The notes below the pieces were generated by a model. The model made no database searches and had not been told where the DNA came from. It saw only the letters and a list, made by a program, of their open reading frames with translations. Of a stretch of DNA of 64,000 bases, positions 11,191-22,219 are shown piece by piece; within the stretch, counting starts at the first letter, position 1, and each line of letters begins with the position of its first letter. Position numbers and translations under genes: made by a program. Source of the DNA: Artocarpus heterophyllus (taxonomy: Eukaryota > Streptophyta > Magnoliopsida > Rosales > Moraceae); assembly GCA_025403435.1 (NCBI GenBank), contig JAJQZP010000047.1, forward strand, positions 310,001-374,000. The letters are read 5' to 3'.

Positions 11191-12802
11191 ACTAATAACT
11201 CTGTAAAATAGAGTTCTTTTTACCTCTTTTTTGTAGTTAAATTGACCTTGTTGTTGAGATGTTATTTTATTTTTAGTTACTTTAGCTACTTTATTTAATT
11301 TATTATTTTTAATTTATTTGATTCTATCTTCTTATTCTAGTTTTATTTGTTTATTTTAATTAATTTTGTAATGCATTTGAATACATTTTTATTTAGTTCC
11401 CCCTTTAAATATTTTATTTGTACTAATTTATGTAGGTGAATTTGAGAGTGGAAAGCCGCTGGAAATGAAAAAAAGCCAAAAACTTAGGCTGTAGCACCAA
11501 TCTGTGCACCCAAGGTAGAGGTTGGGCACTGCAGCCTAAAATCTTCTGATGTAGCCCTAACCTTTTTAGTGTTGCAGTCCAAAATCTTTTGATGCAACCT
11601 TAATCTTTTTAGTGTTGCTACCTAAAATCTTTCATTGCAGCCCCAATAGCTTTGACATTGTAGGGCCCATGGCACTCTCACAACATTCCTAGCTCCGTAT
11701 TTTGGGGCAGCAGCGTGGAATCTTGCTATGTAGTGCTGAAACATGCTTTTGACCTGATGGTGTACGATACAAATGCTAGGGTTTTCTCAAAGGACCCATG
11801 GGGAGAAAGTTGGAGGTACATTTTGAGAAAGAAAGATAACCATTTAGGCTATTCTTTGTCTCTATCTTGGGAAGACATCCCCACTTTGTAAATAAATAAA
11901 ATTAGTGTTAGTTCTTGTCTTTGTTCTGATTTTGATTTTTAGTATTAGATTTAGTTTTTAATTTTGACAATTCATTTTTAACAAATTCAAAAGAATACCA
12001 TTTGTGGAGCTTCACAAAGGCAATGGAGGAGAAAAGATTTGGATTTTCTCTACAAAATTTTATTCTAATCTTCATTCTCTTTTAATTTTTGTTGTTTTAA
12101 TATTGTGTAAGCTTTTATTGGATTTTTTTATGATTATTATTATGGATTGATTTTCTTTATCTAAAAGATTGATGTGGCTTAGCTTAAACTATGTCTTGAA
12201 TATTTAGTTTATTGTTAATGAAATTTTATTTCAATTTATTTGTGTGCTCTACAGTTAATACTTCTAATTTATTTAATCATTCAATTAGATGATTTAGATA
12301 TGTGGAATTGACACTGAGGAGAGGGAATTTCATATGTCGGACCTAAGTAATACAGCCTAAGTGTTATTGTGTTTGGGAGGTCGGTAATACTTAGGTAATC
12401 AATTGTGAGGCTTCTACTTAATGAGTATCTATACATTTTAGTAGATAGGACATTGCTTTAAATGATTTCACATATTATCTCATTTGACACTTGGAAAACA
12501 TAATAAGATAAGATTAAAGCCTTGATTAATGAATTGAATGGAACTACTTGACAATTGCTATTGAATAAACATAGGAAGAGTAAAGTGTAGTCATTCCTCT
12601 GGAGCTTTTATTTTCATTTTAATTTCTAGTTTTCATTTTTATTTCTTTTATTGTTATCTTATTTTAATTTTGATTATCCAAAGAATTCTAAAGTTGATCT
12701 GATTTTGGTACTTAACTAGAATTAATCACAATCCTCATTAGAACAATATCCATACTTTGGTACATTTTATAACTTGTACGATTTTGTGAACTTGTAAAGG
12801 CA
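11191..12802 (+). repeat. 5' LTR of the Athila-like element
   Basis: It aligns with 17720-19350 over most of its length; for example both contain a TAACTCTRTRAAAATAGAG start and AGCCAAAAACTTAG. The 5' end appears as ACTAATAACTC instead of TGTAGTAACTC, so the terminal TG is mutated. It ends in GGCA next to the PBS. It holds a section at about 12310-12420 that the 3' LTR lacks. Confidence 0.8.
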
Positions 12803-12807
12803 AAAAG

Positions 12808-12826
12808 TCTTTGGCGCCGTTGCCAA
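12808..12826 (+). other. Primer binding site (tRNA-Asp type)
   Basis: TCTTTGGCGCCGTTGCCAA lies a few bases after the 5' LTR. It is the conserved Athila-lineage sequence complementary to the 3' end of a tRNA. Confidence 0.8.
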
Positions 12827-12920
12827 GGATTGTTGGTTTAATTTTGGTTAATTTCAAAACCAATTAGCTTTACGATTAATTTTGATATTTTTATTTGCTT
12901 TTATTCTATTTTTTTTGTCT

Positions 12921-13591
12921 TTAATCTTTGTTTGAGGTACTTGGAGATGTTTCATCAACAAGTCCTTTTAAACTTTGTTCAGTAAGATTTAGAACCATTT
13001 TGTAATGCTTGGTAAAGATACAAAGAATTGCTTTTAAGGCTCCCATATCATGGTTTCTCAAAGGAGCGACTTCACATCTTCTTTTATAGCTTGAGCGATA
13101 TAACAAAAAACGTGGCCGAATTTGGAAATGGTACCAACACTCTCTACCATTTATCTGTCAATGTAGCCTACTACATGTTAGAAGATATGGCAGATACAAT
13201 TATTGGGTTTTGAATTGTTCAAGGAACAACCACGATTGGGAGAACAATTCTAACTTAATGGAGTCACGAGTTGGCACTCTACCTCAAGTGACTATATCAA
13301 CATTTGAAGAGGCACTTACGCAACTGATAATGCAAATAAATTAATTGAAGGGTAATGCCAAAGACTTGTTAATTGCCCAACTTATTCAAATCAATAATAT
13401 AAAAACCTAAGTTGGACAAATTGTGAATACGCTTGCTAAGCTAAAACAACATCGTTTACCTAACATGTTGGAGGTTAAACCATGAGGAACGTACACCAAA
13501 GGAGGAGGACTTAAAGATTTTTCAAAAAGAATCTCTAGTTGAAGAAGGGACTCAAGACTTGGACATGCAAGAAGAAATTCAAAAAGACATC
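12921..13591 (+). pseudogene. Athila-like gag remnant, left part
   Basis: The best piece, 13028-13213, reads LLRLPYHGFSKERLHIFFYS, then LSDITKNVAEFGNGT, and ends YMLEDMADTI. That matches the Athila Gag pattern in which a PHHG motif, a FYNGL motif and an EEMA motif follow in order. Stops and frame changes occur before and after. The frame reaches EEIQKDI at 13591, where a solo LTR interrupts it, and it resumes at 15797 in the same frame. In the family, Gag forms the cytoplasmic particle. It is non-functional here. Confidence 0.7.
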
Positions 13592-15791
13592 TGATGAGAC
13601 TGTAAAAGTGTACATTTTCTAAAGCTTAAATCATTTATTTATGCTTTTATTTCTCATTAAATCCTCTAATTAATAGCAATTTTGTGTTAATAAGTATTTT
13701 CATGTCTTAGTGTGTAAATGTGTTTAAAAATATGTTTTAGTGTGTTTTTTATGTTTAATAGAATTTTTAGTAATTTTTAGAGTCATTTCGGTGTGTTAAA
13801 TAAGTATCTAGTTTGTAAATAGTTAAAACTGTAAAATTAATGCGGTTATTTTATTTTGAGTCTTAACGTATTTGATAGTGTGTTTTAAGTTTGCAAATAT
13901 GTTCTATTATATTTTTAGTAATTTCTAAAAATATTTTCAAGTCATAAAAATTATGTCTGTGTCACACCGTAAGAGACTGGAAATTTTAGGAGTTTTTAAT
14001 TATTTTTATGTGTTTTAATGTAAAATAAATATTTTAAATATGTTTGTAAATATTATGTGTGTAAAATAATTAATTTTAGTATGTTTGTGACTTTTAGAGT
14101 TGAAATCTAGAGGAAAAATGGAGCAAAACGGTGCAAAAAGAGGCAAATTCGGACATCAAATGCATCAAGAAGATGAATAAAATTCAAATTTGAATTTTTA
14201 GGGACACGTGGCGATTTCTCATCCCTCGGATTAGCTGCCAAACGAATCTCGTCCGTCCATCCGCTGTAGACGTCATGCCACACGTCAGCCGAGGAGAAGC
14301 GTCAACGCTGACGCATGTCGGAGATGCAACGTGTCTCAGTTGTGGATTCCATGTGTCAACCTGTGATTGGCGCGTGCATCACACGCGCCGACAAAGCTGT
14401 AAAGAGAGTCAGAGGGAATCTCGGCCTGCGTGGAATCTCGTGCAGTCATGTCTACGTGCAGCCACTCTCTCACCCATTCGATGCGAATACCAAGACTGAT
14501 CTAACGGTCCTAAATCTTGGCCCCACTGGTCCCACCTGGGCCCATCCTTCACGCACTTGTCAGCCGTTAGATCACGCTTTGAATGGTTTAGATCATGCTT
14601 GTTTCGTGCTGGCTTGTCTGCGTCACACTAGATTACAAACTCAAATTCGCATATCAAAGAGCGAATCTCAGCGTGAAAAAAAGAAGAGAAAACAGATCAA
14701 ATGATCCAAAAATTGTCAACTTTCAACAGGAAAAAATGATAATTACATATGGCAAACAGTAACTTTTCAAGGCTATAAATAGCCTTGCAATGCCCCTTGA
14801 AAAAATCATCCCCTTCGGGCCTTTGGCCATCTTTTCTCCTTCCTTTCCTTACTGCTGAGTTAGACTCAGCAGTATCTTCTTAGGTAATAAATAATAATAA
14901 AATAATGCTTAAATTAGAGTAGAGTGTCTGGTGAGGTAGAGAGATGATCTTGTATGCATAGTATCTTGGTATGAATTTTAACTCTATATCTGTGTGGTAA
15001 TGTTTATATTTTGTGGAATAAATTATATCTTTATGTTTTCAATAATTATTGTTGATGTTGTTATGCTGCCAATTTTTACATAAATTTAGTAATGCTTTCT
15101 TTATGTAATTTAATTGTGTTGCATAGTTAATATTAATAATAATGAAGTAATGCTTAATTTTATGGAATGTCATTTACTGCAGTATGACTTGTTATATTGT
15201 CGATTCTAGATATTTCATAAGACGAAGTGCTGCCGGAGTTAATGTAAAAATTTATTCTGCTAAAATATATTAATTTTGATTTGTTATTATCTTTTCTATC
15301 CTATAATTATGTTAATTATAATTGAGTGACAGCTGTTATAATTTTCATAATTAGTGCACCAATAATTATTTTGCTAGTTTTTATAGGAAGACCCTTACTG
15401 TATTATGGCTTGCTATATTATTGATTTAGGTTGACCTATATAATTAGTAAAATGTGCTTGCAATTAACGAGATAAGATATAATAAATCAAATGCTTTAGA
15501 TAATTATTTATTAGAATTAAAATTCTATATCAGTTGCAGAACATACGAGGGATTCTCAAAGCTTCACCGTTTTAATTTTATGCCTTAAATTTTGAATTAA
15601 ATAAACTAAAAACCACAAAATTATTTCTTTCATTTTAAACTTTGATTTGAAAAAGTGCTTGCCTTTTTGAATGTTTATTTTTAACAATCTCTTGAGTTAC
15701 AAATTTTCATCTCTCTGTGGATATGACAAACTTTTCTATACTACAAACGTCCACCATTTATAAAGAATAAACATTTTTTTGGGCGTTACCA
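13592..15791 (+). mobile_element. Solo LTR nested in the Athila-like gag
   Basis: A 2200-bp block begins TGATGAGACTG and ends GTTACCA. It is flanked by a perfect 5-bp duplication, ACATC, at 13587-13591 and 15792-15796. It is more GC-rich at 14200-14640 than its surroundings and has a TATA-like GGCTATAAATAGCC at 14772-14785, as expected for an LTR promoter. No internal coding region and no second LTR are present. A solo LTR formed by recombination between the two LTRs of a full element explains this. The short open frames at 14275-14704 have no recognisable product. Confidence 0.75.
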
Positions 15792-15796
15792 ACATC

Positions 15797-16033
15797 TTTG
15801 TTGTCCAGCTTGTAGTGCCAACATCGGACCTCGAAGATCACATCTATGTAGATCCTATATGGCCAACACCTCCTCCACGGACATTAGCATCGCTCCTACA
15901 AGCCCACCAAGCCCATCATTCAAATTGTCTTGTCGGTGTTACATGCAACATACTTCTATATCTTGCCAAGCTTGAGGGAATTCATAACCAAGACCCATAT
16001 AAAGTGTTGTATGCAACCTATTATGGGCCTTAA
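15797..16033 (+). pseudogene. Athila-like gag-region remnant, right part
   Basis: This continues the open frame broken at 13591 (it begins FVVQLVVPTSDLED) and runs to the stop at 16031. It is followed by the 3' non-coding part of the element. Its sequence is not a domain I recognise; in Athila the C-terminal part of Gag is poorly conserved. Confidence 0.5.
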
Positions 16034-17719
16034 TTGATCTTCGATGGGGCGCTTCTCCAAAAGTCAAGCGAATGATTTTAATCAAACACTTCATGGGAGG
16101 CAACCCAAGTGCAAGCGGTGGAGCCGAGGGGAGTTGGAGCAGTGTGAAGGGTCTTGTGGACTTCAAGGACATCAAGCCGCCATGTCTAAGTACCACTGAG
16201 CATCAACGGGGGAAGTTTTCTTTCAACTTTCATATTATTCTAGCTTTCTTATGCATTAAGTTTTATTTTTATGCATATTGAGTTTAAAGGAAAGATTAAG
16301 CTTTCTTTGTTTTAATTTTTGAAAAAAATAAAAAATAAAAAAGTTTTGAATAATTTGAGAATTCTATGCTTTCTTTGGTGATTTTTCTAGGACCAATGAT
16401 GAGAACCATGGTTGCAAAGTTGTGCATTGCTTATGGCAAAGTCTAAATATTGTCTAGTTTTGTGCTTAGTTCTTGAGTTTACTTTATTTTGATTTTGATG
16501 AGCCATATTTGAGCATCATGTCTTGATGTTTGAGTTGTGTGGATTTTTGGAGAATATTTGTGTGAATATGTGATTTTTATTAGTCTTCCAAGTCTTAGAA
16601 TTTGCTTGATTTACTCTTGAGGCAAAATCTTAGACCTCACCTCATTAAAGAAATAACTTAGGCCATCCTTTAACTGTTTGAGCCTTTTTAAGCTTACCTT
16701 CATATATTTGCATCCATAATATACCTCTTTGAACCTAATTTATCCTTTCTTTGTTAGCCACTTTTTTAGCCTAACCTTGTAAATGATTTTCACTCCTTTA
16801 CCCTATTCTAAACATGTGATCTTTCAGAAATTACTTTTGACCTATGCTAAGTTATGGGAGGTAGGGTGAAGTTTAGGAGGTTCTTATTTTGTGTTATACC
16901 TTTATGTTAAAAAAAGAAAAAGAAAAAAGGGCTGCATCTTTGGTTCACAAATAGAAAGAAAAAAAAAGGAAAAAAAGGAAAGAAAGAAAGAAAAAGATGA
17001 AATAAAAAAAGGACCTTAGTGGTTAGCAAAAGAAAGTTGAATCAAAATTTGGAGGTGTCACTTGGAGAATAGAATAGAGCTCTACGAAGGTCTTAGATTA
17101 GTAACGTACTTATAATGTGATTTGAGCCATAAATTTTCCTTAATTTTACCCCTCACCTAAGCCATTCATTGCAAGTTTATTAAAGTCTTAAGGATTCTTA
17201 GTATGGTAGTGGTCTATAATAGTGAAGAGAGACATGAAAAACAAACCTTAGGACTTGTTCATTTATTGACATACTATGTTGGTTGCATAACCTAATCCAA
17301 ATTGCATGAAACAAAAAGTGAAAAAGCTATACACACACACATACACACTTGGAGAATCCAATTATAAATAGGGTATACTCTGGGATTAATCTCTAGGCTT
17401 AGTCAACAATTGCATTTTTCTCAAAGCTATAATTTTTAATCAACCTTTGAGGAATCCATAGAAATCACAAATCTAGTAGAATTTGCCTCTAGTTATTTTT
17501 ATATTTAGTTTTGTTTCTTTTCTAGGTTTTGCTTGAAGACAAGTAAAATCTTAATTTTTAGGGTATGACAACTCTATGAAAATAGTGTTATCTTACCTCT
17601 TTTTATGCATTTAAAGTGCTTAGTCCTTGAGAATTTTTTAAGATTTTTTATGTTAATTTTTTTTATATTTCTCTTTCATTTTCTTTTGCTTGAGGATAAA
17701 CAAAATATTAAGTTTAGGG
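16034..17719 (+). other. 3' internal, non-coding part of the Athila-like element
   Basis: It contains GGGAGGCAACCCAA (16096-16109), a purine-rich AAAAGAAAG section at 16905-17000, an ACACAC run near 17330, and the polypurine-like AAGTTTAGGG at 17710-17719 next to the 3' LTR. No coding frame is supported, and no pol is present between gag and this part. Confidence 0.65.
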
Positions 17720-19350
17720 TGTAGTAACTCTATGAAAATAGAGTTTTTTTACTTCTTTTATGTAGTTAAATTTGCCTTGTTCTTGAGAATTTATTTTATT
17801 TTTAGTTATTTTTAGCTATTTTTATTTAATTTTAGTTATTTATTTTATTTGATTCTATTTGAGTTTTATTTGTTAGTTTAACTAATTTTAAAATGCATTT
17901 AAATATATTTTTATTTAGTTTCTCCTCTGAATATTTTATTTCCACTCATTTATGTAGGTGCACTTGAGAGTGAAAAGTCACTAGGAGTGAAAAAAGCCAA
18001 AAACTTAGCCTGTAGTGCCAATCTATGCATCCAAGGTAGAGGCTGGGCATTGCAACCCAAAATCTTTCGATGCAGCCCCAACCTTTTTAGCATTATAGCC
18101 TAAAATCTTCTACTGCAACCCTAACAGCTTTGGCATCGCGATACCAAAACATTGCTATAACACTCGCGTTTTAGGGCTGCAACATGTAAGCTTTCATAGC
18201 TGTGCCAAAACACGCTTTAGACCTAATGGTGTAAGGCACAAATCTCAAAAAGGAGATATAGAAAAGGGAAATGCTAGGGTTTTCTTGGAGAACCCATGGG
18301 GAGAAAGTTGGAGGCACATTTTGAGAGAGAAGAATAAATAAAATTAGTGTTAGTTTTGATTTTGATTTTTGGTTTTACATTTAGTTTTTATTCTTAGCAA
18401 TTCATCTTCAACAAATTTAGAGAAGACTATTTTTTGAGTTTTAAGAAGGTAAAGGAGGAGAACATATTTGGATTTTCTCAACAAGAATTTATTCTAATTT
18501 TTATTCTCTTTTTAATTTTTTTTGTTTTAATCATGTGTAAGCCTTTTTGGATTTTGTTGATGATTATTGCTATGGATTGATTTTCTTTATCTAAAAGATT
18601 GAAGTAGCTTAGTTTGAACTATATTTTGAATATTTGATTTATTGTTAATGAAATTTCATTTCAATTCATTTGTTTGCTTTACACTTAATGCTTCTAATTT
18701 ACTTGATCGCTAAATTGAATAATATACATATGTATAATTGACAGTCGGGTTGAACTTAATAAGTTTGAATATATTTTAGTAAATAGAAATATTGCTTTAA
18801 ATGTTTATATGTATTATCTTATTTGATGCTCAGGAGAGGTAATGAAGTGAGATTAGAGCCATGATTAATGAATTGAATGGAACTAATTGACAATTACTAA
18901 ATTGGCTAAACATAGGAATAGTAAAGTATAGTCATTCTTCTAGTGCTTTTTTTTTTTTGTATTTTAGTTTCTACTTTTTATTCTCATTTTATTTTAATTT
19001 TGGTTATCCAAATAATTTTAGATCTAATTTCAATACCTAACTAGAATTGAACACAATCCTCATGGGAATAATATCGTGAATTGAATGGAACTGATTGACA
19101 ATTACTAAATTGGATAAACATGGGAATAATAAAGTGTAGTCATTCTTCTAGTGCTTTTTTTTGGCATTTTAGTTTCTACTTTTCATTTTCATTTATTTTA
19201 TTTCATTTTATTTTAATTTTGGTTATCCAAATAATTTTAAAATTAATCTAATTCCAATACTTAACTAGAATTTAACAAAATCCTCATGGGAATGATATCA
19301 CACTCCAGTACACTTTATTTCTTGTAAGATTCTAAGCACTTATGGAGGCA
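17720..19350 (+). repeat. 3' LTR of the Athila-like element
   Basis: It begins TGTAGTAACTC right after the polypurine tract and ends TATGGAGGCA. Compared with the 5' LTR it lacks about 110 bp near 18740 and carries a 208-bp internal tandem duplication (see the separate entry). By eye the two LTRs differ at many positions, so the insertion is old. Confidence 0.8.
18871..19300. repeat. 208-bp tandem duplication inside the 3' LTR
   Basis: AATTGAATGGAACT starts at 18871 and again at 19079. The two copies share a TTGACAATTACTAAATTGG section, an AGTCATTCTTCTAGTGC section and a CCTCATGGGAAT section. The 5' LTR has only one copy, so the duplication arose after insertion. Confidence 0.85.
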
Positions 19351-21119
19351 ACAACTGCTTTATACAGCCAGCCTTTATTTATAGTTTTCTAGATCAGCCA
19401 AAGGGTGATCTTTTTATTACAACTTAAATTCAAATACTAAATAATTTCTTATGTAATTGGCTTAATGATACTATCATGATCTTCTATTAAGCTTATACCC
19501 ATTGAGTATAGCCTATGGATTCTAATAAGATTCGGTGCTTATCGCCATTTTGGAGATCTTTAGTTTAAATAAAAGATACAAGTTGATTGTTTTACCTTTC
19601 TCGCGTATTATTTGATAACCGTTTTTGAGACATCACTGAGACTATATGAGTCGAAACTTGTCTCGGGCCTTTTTGAACCTAATAACCAACTTGGACCTTC
19701 TCGGTGACCCAACAACAATAATTATCCTTTATTCAAATACAACTAAGATTTAAATTACTTACTCAAATTTAAATAATTAATTATTTGTAAATCTCAAAAA
19801 TTAATTAGAATATTTTTTTGAAATTCATTAAAAATTAATTTTCCAAAAGCTCCCACTAAATAGCTCCCAAAGTTTAGGTTGACTAACTTGGCGCCACACA
19901 GTCCATCTAGGATATGACTTGTACACTGTCAAGCCAAGTGGCTGCACAATCTTCTATATTACCTATGGTAAACTACAGCTAGCTGGCTTGTCAACAAAAT
20001 AGTGAGCAAACAGTGGGACGTGATAGACATACATTATTAAGCTCCAACAGTAACAAATAAATTAATTCCTAATTAACTATCTATTTAATTATTATATTTG
20101 GTGTCACTTCACTACAGACCCAACATTGTACTTTTTGACAATGTATCATATTACGATTCTCCAAATATATTAGCCTTGTCAACAATCTCTCAAACTATGC
20201 GTCCCTATAGATTATCCATAATTAGATGACGAACTTAATTTTGTTTCAACTTTTTGATTATTTTATCTAAAAGTTTCATTATTTCCCTTGTTCAGAAAAC
20301 CCATTCTTAACAAATACAAATAAAAAAAATCAAATAGACTATATTTATCTAGATGACTAAGATCTTGTTCTTTTCCAATTTCTTTAAATGTCTTTGTGAG
20401 TATAACATTGATGCTTTGTTAAGGAGCTATAGATTCCGTATCTATGTATCATACTTTCCCTGATTATAGGCTACATCTATAACAAACGAGCAATAGAGTC
20501 TTCATTCACTAGAACTTCTGCCTTTGGCATATGAAAAGATACAAACTACAAATATAGAATCATAAATCCACTTCAGAATTACGATTCTGGCTATAATTAG
20601 GTCTACCATGCTAAAATTTCTACCATGAAGTTAACTTGCTTCCACGGCCTAGACACCACGTCCTCAATCAGACGTAGATCCCCATTACATCCTCATCATG
20701 TATAAAGTACCTAGCTCTTTGCATATACTATAGACCATATAGTTTTCACTTTTGATCTTGATATCGTAGCTATCCATATCTAAAGTCCCTATATGCCTAA
20801 TATCAAGATCTAGTTGTAATAGTTATGGATCATATGTTTGCTTACGTATACAACTAGTAAAATGAAATTAACAAGCAAACCATCATCAATACATGAAATA
20901 TTTACATTATTATTAATATAGCTCAAAAAATGTCTTGATTAGAAATAAATTTTTTTCCTTAAAGCACCAATCTTAACACATGGAGGATATGAGAAAGCAA
21001 AGGAAGAATAGGTACATATTATTTTTTTATTTTGTTGACACAAACTTTGTAGTTTTAATACAAAATTTAAGTAGCACTTTAATATAGATGAGAATACATA
21101 TGACAATGTTATCTACTCC
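19351..21119. other. Non-coding DNA, possibly an LTR fragment on the minus strand
   Basis: No coding frame is supported. On the minus strand near 20190-20200 the sequence GAGAGATTGTTGACAAG resembles the polypurine-tract/LTR junction of copia elements, so 19360-20190 may be an eroded LTR. This is weak. The part just before 21120 leads into the CACTA-like remnant. Confidence 0.3.
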
Positions 21120-21658
21120 TCACCATGTTTTATAAAAATTCATCCAACAAGGGAAGGATGGCAAATTTAAAGATCAAGTGTGTAAAGAGATTGGCAGACA
21201 AATTGTGAGTTACTTAGTATTTTTAAAAAATAAATTAGTAGAATTTACATTTTGTCCATTTGTCATCGAGAAATTGATTTACTTTGTTATCGGATGAATA
21301 TGCAGAGCAAGAGTCACTAGGCACGTTCCAATCTTAAGGGATGTTTGTATCTTGACCACCACATTGGGCTATCTAGAACATTTGGGACAAGTTTGTGGTC
21401 AATCTTAGTTTGTCAAGTACTCCAATTATTTTCATTCTACTGGTAGGTCAAGCTCCAACATAGAAGTGAGCAAGCTACATAAGAAGATGGAAGAAATAAA
21501 GGCTAAGTTTTACAGCTTGAAGAATTGTTGGGAAGCCAAGCTCAAGGAAATACTAGCAAATCTCAAGAGAGGAAAATGCAGCTCTGATACTGGAACAATA
21601 CACTAGTGTGAAGGCAAGTTGGACAATTTAGACAATACAACACCACCTATGGAGTTGC
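21120..21658 (+). pseudogene. CACTA second-gene remnant (TNPA/PttA-like), left half
   Basis: Translated pieces match the intact-order copy at 53.8-54.2 kb. KFIQQGKDGKFKDQVCKEIG here corresponds to an IKSRQGPNG..FKNPNVAEIG stretch there. CILTTTLGYLEHLGQVCGQS corresponds to an ILTRALGKPKHSGRARCQS stretch, followed in both by VK(Y/Q)S(N/Q)YF. In plant CACTA elements this gene encodes a PttA/En-Spm-type DNA-binding accessory transposase. Stops are frequent. The frame is cut at 21658 by a large LTR element and resumes at 42087. Confidence 0.6.
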
Positions 21659-21965
21659 TGTGACACCTGAGAATTTTTAGTTCATTAAGTATGCAATAAG
21701 TAAGGATTATGTTAAGCAAATTACGTACAAATTTTGTAAGCCAAATTTTATACTCAAAAATTTGGTAAGAATTTAAGGGGTAATTTTTGGCATCACAAGG
21801 ATTATCATTTAAATCTGATTTTTACAAAAAATTCCATAAATGTAAAAATGGGATTTTTAAGATTAAAAATCATGCAATAGTCTTAAACAAGGAAGGAATG
21901 AAAAGAAAATAAGCTAGAAAGCTTTTACAAAATGTGTTGCAATATATTTTAAGACAAAAAATACA

Positions 21966-22160
21966 TTATAAGAAATACACAGTATGAGATAAATACAGTG
22001 TAAAGATTACACTGATAAAGTTATGCAATATAAGAATTATACCGATAATATTAAACATATAGAAATTACACTGCATAAAATTAAGCAATATGAAAATTAT
22101 ACCACATAAAGTAATACAGTATATAGATTGTGTAAGCAGTATAGAAATTATACTACATGG
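21966..22160. repeat. Degenerate minisatellite of GTATAA..TTATAC units in the LARD 5' LTR
   Basis: About six units of 30-36 bp, each with a short inverted repeat such as ATATAAGAATTATAC, followed by a GATAAAGTTA-type spacer. The matching section of the 3' LTR is 38838-39060. Open frames here are by-products of the repeat. Confidence 0.65.
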
Positions 22161-22219
22161 ATGACATGGAAGCTTGTGGACTATAAGCATAGTGTAGAAA
22201 AGAATAATAGCACATTACC

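Larger units (their letters stand above)
11191..19350 (+). mobile_element. Athila-like Ty3/gypsy LTR retrotransposon, decayed
   Basis: Two long direct repeats flank an internal region of about 4.9 kb. Just inside the left LTR is TTTGGCGCCGTTGCCAAGGA, the tRNA-Asp-type primer binding site typical of Athila. Just before the right LTR is a GCTTGAGGATAAACAAA..AAGTTTAGGG tract, also an Athila hallmark. Remnants of gag lie after the PBS, and a CATGGGAGGCAACCCAA region typical of the 3' part is at 16093-16110. Reverse transcriptase and integrase are not seen, so the element is deleted. A solo LTR of another family is nested inside. The 5-bp flanks (AGGCT and ACAAC) do not match, so the ends may be eroded. 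Confidence 0.8.

Noticed and set aside
14275..14704. Two overlapping plus-strand frames of 74 and 129 codons in a GC-richer patch
   Set aside because: They lie in the probable U3 region of a solo LTR, upstream of its TATA-like box, and resemble no known protein.
22121..22190. Possible tRNA or small RNA gene among short palindromes
   Set aside because: The palindromes belong to the LTR minisatellite; no tRNA arms or conserved A/B boxes are seen. No tRNA or rRNA gene was recognised anywhere in the window.
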